Under the pieces are notes generated by a model. It saw nothing but the letters and a program-made list of their open reading frames with translations. It searched no databases and was not told the DNA's origin. The translations under genes were made by a program, and so were the position numbers. A stretch of 64,000 nt of DNA from Anthoceros angustus (lineage: Eukaryota > Streptophyta > Anthocerotopsida > Anthocerotales > Anthocerotaceae): contig MU008193.1 of NCBI GenBank assembly GCA_010909165.1, forward strand, positions 543,127 through 607,126, given 5' to 3'. Below, piece after piece: positions 56,031 through 64,000 of this stretch (positions are counted from its first letter, which is position 1; each line of letters begins with the position of its first letter).

Positions 56031-58290
56031 GCTACGTCTGGGGACACCGGCTGAAGGTTACCGCAAGGTATATGACATTGTTGTTTTGGTAGCACGATTT
56101 CTTTGCTTAGGCATGAAGCATCCCTCGGAAGAGTCAATCTTTGATCGGTTGTGCGCCGAATATCAGTAAGTATCATGCAAAGCAAGGCCTTGACCGCCTT
56201 GTGTCGAGATGGAGTAGGGCATACGTTATGTTGCTGTTCAGCATTTGTGCGCCAAGAGTGATGTTGAAGTTGCTAAAGTTTGAATCCTTGTGATAGTACT
56301 TACAACAACCAAGACATCGAAGCTGAAGTTGGCAGACATTGTGCGTTCATTGCAAAGTTTGCACAAGTACATGTGACAGCAAATGTCCACAAGAGCAAGG
56401 TTTGCTCTGAAGTTCTAGTATTAAGAGAGGCAGTTTTCTCCCATGTAGTTTCATTGTTCGGAGTGTCATCACATGTATCTTTTTAGTCAGATTGCATTTT
56501 TCCTGTTGCAGTCTATCTGCAGAATCATCTCTTCTTCTTCTTCTTCTTCTTCTATGGAGCCCACCCTCGAAGGCAAGAGGAGAGATGTTATTTTGGCAGA
56601 CAAGAGAAAGAGGATCCGCAACTAGTGATGCCTGATGATCCTGAGGAGCCTGAGTCTGAAGCTGATGCTTCACTGAACAGCAAGGCAGCACAAGGAGAGC
56701 CTCGTGAGATAATTACCAAGAGCCCAGACATTCACGTCAAAAATGCTGATCATCAAAGTTCTGAAGCAGGAGGTCGCATGAGTGATGACAGCGAGGATGT
56801 TGATCCTATTTGCTGTATGTGTGATGATGGCGGAAAAGTAACTCTGTAAGTCCTGGATATGCTGCCACTACTTCTGTATCATGCTGTTGATGACCATATT
56901 AACAGTTAATCTTGTACTTTGGGACAGCTGTGATGGGCCCTGCTTACGATCTTTCATGGAACCAAGCGTGGGAAGAATTCAGACTGTCCATCATTAGGAT
57001 ACAGTGAAGCGGAGATGAAAATACTGGAAGGGAAGAACGAGAAGTTCTTTTGCAAGAATTGCGAGTATGGGCAGTATCAGTGCTTTTGTTGCCGGAGCTG
57101 GGGGAATGGAATGGACAAGCTGAGGGAAAGGAACAGGTAACACGGAGGTTCCATTGTCCCTTGCAAATGCTTCCTTGTTGTCTAGTTCATCTCGACAACC
57201 TAGTATTGGCAGGTGTTCCGCTGCCCTGAAAAGTCATGTGGCAAGTTTTACCATCTCCGCTGTTTGGGCTTCGCAGATGCACAATCTTTCAGAGCTTGCC
57301 CTCTGCACCTCTGTGATGGGTGCAAGCAGGGTGGGGACAAGCTTGTCAAGTGTAGGCTTTGCCCAAAGGCTTGGCATCAATCTTGCATCCCCAAGTGAGG
57401 CTTGTTGATTCGTCTGCTTGCGGATGATAGATGCAGACTTAGAGGTATGGTTCTTGACCATTCAGTGGTGATACAGAGAAATAAGTTTTGAGGAGGATGA
57501 ACTGTTCATCAATCCACAAAGGGGATGGGTCGTGGGCAAGACGACGGTCGTATATTGCAGGTAACGGTAGGCCATGGTGTTCCTGAATTCATGGAAGTTG
57601 TGTCTCCTGTAGCTTACACACTGACACAAGGCTGTTGGCATGTCTGAAAAGTACCCATGAGTACAACTACGAGCAAGGTATGCCACAACGACAGGTGGTC
57701 CTTTTCAATTTTCCAGAAGAAAGGATGAAGGATGTGGACGAGCAGGAAGAGAGGACGAAGGTGGTAGACGAGCAGGGAGATTGTGGGAGCCTTGAAAGGG
57801 TGTCTAGTCTGCAAGTGGCACCCAACAAAGCCCTCGCTGGACCAAGCAGGGTGAAGTCATTCTCATCGACTTCAAAAGCGACTCATGTGCTTTTGAATCA
57901 GGTGCCTCATGCACGGAGAACAGAAGTGGTTGTGGGAGGGATTGAGAGAAAAAATGCAGAGCCAAAGGAGGCGGAGGATGAAAGAATGGCGCGAGACCCT
58001 TCCTTGGTTGTGCATAACGTTCTCAAGAGGAAAGGGGAACTGTGGATAGAGACAGGGTTGATTACTTGTAAGCATTACTTATCTTCGTTCTGAACAGTCA
58101 TGCGTTTGATGTTCCTCTTGAGTGATTCCACTTCTTTTCTCCTGCAGAAAATTCTCCACCAAGATAGGGTGGTATTCATGTTTCTCTTGTGTGATTCCAC
58201 TTCTTTTCTCCTGCAGAAAGTTCTCTCCACCACGACGGGGTGGTATTCGAAGAGGTCGGGGAGGAGGATTCCGAGGATCCTAGATGGTGG
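56031..58290 (+). pseudogene. EDM2-like PHD-finger protein, frameshifted and truncated
   Basis: Exons seen: 56031-56165 (LRLGTPAEGYRKVYDIVV...CLGMKHPSEESIFDRLC), 56297-56399, 56523-56845, about 56931-57136, 57213-57396, about 57491-57564, and 57651 to about 58066. The helical first part matches the EDM2 region before its PHD fingers. The fingers follow: CCMCDDGGKVTL-CDGPCLRSF, CKNCEYGQYQCFCC, FRCPEKSCGKFYHLRC, CDGCKQGG...CRLCPKAWHQSCIPK. Then come VVYC and a FEEDELF block (EDM2-type linker) and NFPEERMKDVDEQE. EDM2 in Arabidopsis is a nuclear chromatin regulator controlling polyadenylation and silencing at transposon-containing genes. A base is missing between RSF and HGT (near 56965), and the phase fails at the 57136/57213 junction. 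The methyltransferase-like C-terminal region is absent; coding ends in an Arg/Gly-rich tail. Confidence 0.72.
58108..58255 (+). repeat. Tandem duplication of an intron 3' end
   Basis: An 80-bp unit containing TGATTCCACTTCTTTTCTCC, CTGCAG and the start of the next exon (AAAnTTCTC...GGGGTGGTATTC) occurs twice in a row. This gives two consecutive splice acceptors. Confidence 0.85.
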
Positions 58291-58422
58291 TCTTGGACAT
58301 TTTCACTGCCTATGCCTTTGTTGTGCCTAGGTGAACACGGACTCGTGATTCTTTTGCAACGGTTCAAAACATCTGCTGCTGGCTCTTCGACAATTTGTTC
58401 TTCATAGTATTGATTTTTTTAG

Positions 58423-58531
58423 TATTGGTTGGGAGTTTTGGTGGGTGAGGGAGTTCTTCCCAAGTCCCACATAACCTATTGGTTGAGAGTTTTAGTGGGT
58501 GAGGGAGTTCTTCCCTAAGTCCCACATAACC
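58423..58531. repeat. 54-bp direct repeat, two copies
   Basis: Unit starts TATTGGTTGRGAGTTTTRGT and ends AGTCCCACATAACC. Composition resembles plant LTR ends, but no element could be delimited. Confidence 0.85.
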
Positions 58532-59691
58532 TGCAATGGTGTCTAGGCCCATATGGGATACACATGAGCTTAGGGGAGTACGGTCTCTGCTACGATATTA
58601 CGATATAAAACATAGGGAATCAGAACCTTACAAAGATTTCTCCCCGGTTCTTCTGATTTATTTTCAGAATACCAGGGAGGCTGATGATGATCGAGCAGGA
58701 TGAGCAAATGTTCAATGTTATTAGGTCTCGAGGGTTTCAATGGGGTGAGACAAAATGTAAGTCCTGGGCAGGCTATGATGATCCTGTAGGATGAGGAAAT
58801 GTTTAATGTTACTGGTTTAAGAGATCGGGAGCGCGAGTTTTAAGTCCATCCTAGTCTGTGCCAATCACCACCGGGGCATCTCGAGGGGTTTCATAAATAA
58901 AGGAAGTCAGGAAGGGATGTTACTATGGAATACCAATCTGCACACGGGAGCGTGTGTGTGACTTTCTTTTTTTTTGGGTGTACGCTACCGCTACGGAAAT
59001 ATACCACGGCATCTTTTAGTTATAATATACGGATAATATGTGCCACATCAGCTTCTGTAGGTTCGTACGCGGGATCATAGGCCAGGTGTTCCGATGTGTC
59101 ATGCACAATGCACATGTTTCCTTGTTTAGGATTTTAGGGTTTCGATCCAATCACCACACATACATGTTAAACAGGCGGGCAAGACACGCATACACAAATT
59201 TTGTTTGTGGCATAGCGCTTGGTTTGCGCTTGGATGTCCGGGATTTTGAGACCGATGTTAGTCATTTGAATCGCATCCACCGCCGCTATCACGGCACCGC
59301 CCTGCATCCAACACCCGCTTCTGCGCCGCATCCGTGCTCGCTGAGAGTGACCCGCGCTTAGAGACGAAACATGTGAGGCCGCCGTTGCTAACGCAATGGC
59401 TGATAACCTTAAAGAAATATGGATGCCGCGACAGAATGGAATATTGCGTACGCAATGGCGCGCAACGCAAAATGACCCTAAACGCAACCCTAACCGAGAG
59501 AAGAAAAGTTTCTATGTATCGTGAAATCTTTTCTCGCATCATGGGGTAGGTTGACGATTATCGACACCGGGCGCCGCACCGACCGATGTGGTCATGCGTG
59601 ATATATCGAAATAGTTCCCGCCAGATGGAATATTTCTTTCCGTCCCACAACCCTAAAAATGTGGATGCCGGTGACCGACTCGATTCCATAT
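58532..59691. other. Repeat-derived intergenic, no gene seen
   Basis: Includes a second diverged direct repeat (about 58680-58725 and 58770-58815: GGATGAGnAAATGTTnAATGTTA) and CTCGAGGG-containing units related to those at 59692. No gene is recognised. Confidence 0.4.
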
Positions 59692-59839
59692 GTTACTAGG
59701 TCTCGAGGGGTTTTACATAAATATAGGAAGGATAGGAAGGATGTTACTAGGTTTCGAGGGCTTCTGGCAAATACAAGAAGGATGAAGGATGTTACTAGGT
59801 CTCGAGGTCTTCATAAATACAGAAGGACAGAAGGGATGG
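59692..59839. repeat. About 48-bp tandem repeat, three copies
   Basis: Units begin GTTACTAGGTCTCGAGG and continue with CATAAATA, then GAAGGA. Single related units occur at about 58718 and 58868. Confidence 0.85.
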
Positions 59840-61305
59840 GTGGTGGATTGCCACTTCCCTAATAAAATTTTTCTTTTCTGAACAATGTATTTTCTTTTGT
59901 GTATCTTGCAAGTTGACAACTTCACAAGTCTCACCTATATTTTAACATATTATATTTTTAAGTGTATGATATGATTCCACAAATAGGCCCAAGCATTGCC
60001 ACGGCCGGAGCTTGTCGCCGGTGGCTTGTTATAACGTCATCTCACTCCAGCTTCATTAGCTGTAGCGCTGCGGTCGTCCAACGCCGATTTCTTTACAAGT
60101 CATCTAGAAAGGGAGATTAACTAATAAGTTAGTTTAATAAACTATCTGCTAAAAAGCACGGACGAGATACTGAACGAAGACGCTCATTCTCACAAGACAC
60201 CAATCCCTGAAAATGTCATGGAATCCAAATTGAGATCGTCATTCTTCAAGACCAAGCAGGCCGGGCTTGCTTGGTCCCTTGCTTGATTTGACTCTATCTG
60301 ACCCTTGTTTTGCTCCTGGTGAGCTACACGATCATATCCATTTATACAGTGCCGTATAAATTCCTCTAAAAAAGTCGAGATCTTCATTCTAGCTAGAAAA
60401 CATTAAGATTTTCAGAGAATTAAACATAGAGTCTTATCGCTGTCTGAAGATCTCAGGAGAGAGACATGGAGATAAGATGTTTGTAGCATAGACACAGGAC
60501 TGGCAGCCAAAAGATCGCCAAATGTGTCACAAAGAATCCGATCCTAGGGTCACGCATGCAAGCCTGCTGAAACGCCACCGACACTTGTGACGGCCATGGG
60601 ATGGCATCTAGGTATAGAGGACAAGAATGTAGACAAAACCACAGTGATCCACTTATAATTAGGGCCGTGAACCGGCTTAAGTACAGAATACGCCATATCA
60701 GCAGCGATAATCAGGATGTGGATAAGGGGATTATGATCCCGCTATCTATGGATGATCGCCTCCAGGTTATGAAGGCTAGGTCTATGTTATGGATAACTCA
60801 GTTATATATCAATGAAGATCTTATACCTTGGAAGACTCAGAAGGAGGAGTTACCCGCAGAGTCGGCAGTGGAACGAAAAGTTTGGGCAAGCAACCAGCCC
60901 AAAAGAGCCCAAGACGAACAAGTTTGATTTTTTGGCTAGGAACGATTGAAGAGGAGCATCCCAAGAAATTTTCCGAGAATCTTGAAGTCAGTTGTAGGAT
61001 ATTGTTAGGAAGACGAAGAGGATATCCCAGAAGAAGAACGGGTCGAAACGACGGATGAGGGGAGGGCACCAAAGGTTGGTCGGCATCACCGAGGTCGCCA
61101 CACTACGCCGTAGGCTGGGAAAGGAAGCAGACACGCGGTAAGTCGCGACACCACGTAGACCGACGAACTCGCCGAAAAGGAAATTGGGATAAGGGGGATA
61201 TCCCTATATATGCTCACCAATAGGGGAGCACTAATAGAATAATTAGAAGGTAATTAATTTGAGGTCATATGGTAGGAAAGAAGGTAATTTAGGCGCTTGG
61301 TAATT
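59840..61305. other. Intergenic, repeat-like, no gene assigned
   Basis: A plus-strand frame at 60601-60927 (108 codons, charged) has no recognisable motif. TATA-like GATATCCCTATATATGC at about 61198-61214 could belong to an LTR. Confidence 0.35.
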
Positions 61306-61309
61306 TAGG

Positions 61310-63230
61310 ATGTCAACCGATCTAGGGTTGGGAACTCGTGTGGCAAAGAATCAAGAGGCAAAGTGCAATTTGGCCGCCAACTTCCTTCGAATCGGGCCAA
61401 CTTCACTTCGAGACGAGCCGGAGCGTAACCACAAGGAGAAGGAAAGGAAGAGAAGTGTAGATCGCCATCGCCATTGCCGCCGCCATCTACACCCAAGAGG
61501 AAGACGGTCCGCGAGCGAAGGAAGGAAGCTAACCGAGCGTGAGCGGAGGAAAAACATCCGACAGACCGAAGTGGGAAGTCTTCTCGTGCTCGGGCGCGAC
61601 CGGTGAGAAGCACGCCAAGCAATCAAGAGTGGAAGCAAGCCCGACGAAGAAGCCCTGGCCGAGCAATCAAGGCAAGGCCGGAAAGTAAAAGCAAGGAGCT
61701 CCACGGCACTGGCGCCTTGCCCTGGGAGGAGAAATCGCGAAAGAGAAATTGGCGGCCACTGAAGGTTCGATCGAGCTAACGGATTTGTGCCTCGTTGGGT
61801 GTTGCTCCTAGTGACAAGGAAGGAGTGCGAAGTAAAAAGCTTTGGAGCACAACACTTGGAATTGGAAGTAATCCCTCTTGGAAGTAAGGAAGGTGCAATG
61901 CAGCTACTGAAAGGCAAAGGAAAGGAGCCGGCAAGGGCCTCCTCGCGAGAGGAAAAGGGAAGAAAGCAGCAGCAGGTCTGCCGCTGGGAGGTGTGAACTT
62001 GTGATGCCCCAATTCACTTGCTTTGCCGGGCAGCTCAACCCCGATTTGGTTGATTTTCGCAAGGGCTGAGGAGGAGAACATCCAACTAGGATGGGTGTAT
62101 GGCCGCCAATGGGCCTACACCAATTTGGAATTGATTGAGGAGTGTTACATCAACCTCCATCAATCGGAAGCCGCCGCCACACGGAAGGAATGCTGTGAAC
62201 GATCCCCGCTGGACCGTGAGAAGTATTCGACAGTGTGTATGGAAGACCGGAGGAAGAAAGCTCGAATTGCTCTCTCGAAAGGTTGAATGGGGAAGAGGAT
62301 GCCTCCGACATCCCGCAGAGTTCCTCGACATGATGGATGGAGGAGTGAAGGCCCACGCCAAGAATGGCGGAAGACCGAGAGCATCAAGGAGTCAAGTGGA
62401 GGCTCTTCGCAAAGATTGTGCTGGGGTTGGTAAATTACCAACGCACCTCTTATTTCAAAGACCAACTTCCTCCAATTTTTGTGGAAGATTTCCATGGGAG
62501 CCAAGCGGGGGACTATCATGTATGAAGCGTACATACACCATCGAGAGAAGCTCCTCAAGCCGGTGGATGAGGAAGGACCAAGGCCCTCGCTATCTTAGCA
62601 CCTATTTGGTGCATTTATGGGAAACCGAGGGACTCTCACAAGCAAGGAGCTTGAAGATGCATGGCATCCCTTTGAGGTCATCCATCTCCACCGAGGTTGG
62701 AAAGGCCTTTGCCTTTGCAGGAAGACGGTGGGAGGTCGACTCCACAAAATGCTAGAGGCAAGAGGAAGGTTCGAGGCAACAAAGTTGAGGGAATCCTTTC
62801 CACAGAGCAAGCAAGGGAAGAGGAGCAAGAAGCGGCCAAGAAGGCCGGATGGTGGTCTATGAGAGAAGGACCACAGGGAGTGATGCCCGAGAGTGGGGAG
62901 TCCCCACCATCTCCTCAGGTGAGAGAGGCACCCCACGCATCACCCCCAGAGGGAGGCAACACCCAAGGGGTGGGCACTATCAGTAGGCAACCATCATCAT
63001 GGAGGGGCACTGGTGCACCCCACGCCGCCAAAGCAGCTACCAAGGTGGAAGGGAAAGAGAAGAACGCGAGAGCGCGAGCTGCGCCGAGGCCACCATCTGC
63101 TTCTCCGCCCGACCTCAACGGTGAGCTGCCAAGACGCCCGAGTGTCCCACGAGATACCGCCAGAGCCGGATCCGCGAGCGCAAGGATCGCGAGAATTGTC
63201 TCGAGGTCGCAGAAATGACCTTCTCCGCGA
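61310..63230 (+). pseudogene. Degenerate plus-strand coding region, unassigned
   Basis: Successive plus-strand open frames (61310-61606, 61787-61996, 62023-62286, 62135-62755, 62617-62862, 62697-63218) overlap in different frames, suggesting one frameshifted coding region. Blocks such as EENIQLGWVYGRQWAYTNLE and AYIHHREKLLKPVDEEGPRP look protein-like. A Pro/Arg-rich tail follows. I do not recognise a family; a retroelement Gag is the likeliest source. Confidence 0.35.
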
Positions 63231-64000
63231 CCACGCCGGAGTAATCACCTGGAGGGCGCTTCCTCGTCTGTGAATCGCGAGGTCTGCATGGCTTACTCGC
63301 CCTACGCCGCTGCAGACCGCCTTACGCCGCAGAGCACGCCGCGGCATTGCGTGAATACCGCTATAACGCCTCGCAAGGTTACGGCCCCGACCGCCGCATG
63401 CCCGCCCTCCACTGTGGTCGCCCACGTGGCGCCGCCAGTCCGCCTCACGCCCAACTTAAGTTACCGGCGACTTCTCGAGTGGGTCCGGACTTATCCTGCT
63501 ACCTTGTCGCCCGCCATCGAGGCCTAGGTATCGCTTCACTCCGGAGTCCGAGTATACTCCGAGTGTCCCGAGTGCTAACCGTGCTTATTTCCCTTCATTT
63601 TATCCTTTACTCCTACAAAAACAAAACCCTACCTAATTTCTAACCCCTGTGGAAGTCCGTGTAAAGTCCACACACTACCGGGTCGGATGTGTTTTCCACA
63701 CTACTTCCACCTCACCGCCACCGCTGACGCCCCGAATTTGAGGTGTACTGGAGCCTGTGATCTTCCACTGGCCGCCTATTGCCGAGGATTACACTGCCTC
63801 GCCCACCCAAGCTCGACCTCCTCCTCACTCAACTCCTCCAAAGTCGCCTCCATAATAGGGAGCCAACCCCACACTGGCAGAAGTATGCACTGGGTCCTCA
63901 CTTTGAGGTAGGCCCCGATCCCTCCTATTTCCACACATGGATGGAGGTTAAGCACGCTGCCTCCATTCACATATAGACCAGAACATAAGTTTCCTCATCC
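63231..64000. other. Window end, no gene assigned
   Basis: GC-rich, then mixed sequence. Short frames on both strands lack motifs; a gene may continue beyond the window. Confidence 0.35.

Overview
This window is eukaryotic nuclear DNA from a streptophyte, either a land plant (possibly an early-diverging one) or a charophyte alga. Three host genes point there: a tryptophan-rich LESV/ESV1 starch-matrix protein, an EDM2-like PHD-finger protein and a TBL2-type WD40 protein. All carry short GT-AG introns of roughly 80-350 bp. I cannot name the species. More than half of the window is transposable elements, many nested and broken.

Layout. 1-3.7 kb holds a three-exon gene for a secreted glycoprotein of unknown family (minus strand) and simple repeats. 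4.6-35.8 kb is one Copia LTR retrotransposon (LTRs near 4614-4798 and 35600-35808) whose pol gene is split by a 22 kb insertion. That insertion (E1, 11109-33161) is a terminal-inverted-repeat DNA transposon. It contains two more members of its own family, E2 (13789-23014) and E3 (26335-28533). All three have related TIRs beginning AACA, arrays of GAAGGGGG motifs just inside the ends, and perfect 4-bp target-site duplications (AGAC, CACT, GAAG). 36.2-40.5 kb holds a minisatellite and a degraded LINE on the minus strand. 41.5-47.2 kb carries two intact host genes, TBL2-like and LESV-like. 47.2-51.1 kb is AT-rich, with an F-box-like small ORF, a small TIR element, a LINE scrap and a probable Gypsy 5' LTR with primer-binding site. 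51.2-54.9 kb and 59-64 kb are degenerate repeat-derived DNA with unrecognised plus-strand coding traces. 55.1-58.3 kb is an EDM2-like gene with at least one frameshift and a truncated C-terminus.

The striking system is the E1/E2/E3 family. E1 and E2 show the same two-gene plan, with divergent genes running from the middle toward the ends. The leftward gene is a DUF7869-type, transposase-like protein with conserved GMDQ, LQLDN and GHxHDQID blocks. The rightward gene encodes a protein that combines a ParB-like region with a beta-class (N4/N6) DNA methyltransferase. E3 keeps only the two gene ends and looks non-autonomous. The family has inserted into itself twice, and it carries GC-rich GGCGCC/GGCCGG palindromes seen nowhere else in the window. 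A cut-and-paste element carrying a bacterial/phage-style DNA methyltransferase is the best candidate for an undescribed system here.

Caveats. Most transposon genes carry frameshifts. Three elements contain 1.3-1.9 kb tandem duplications whose copies differ largely by tiny deletions, so long-read assembly or polishing errors must be excluded before reading much into them.
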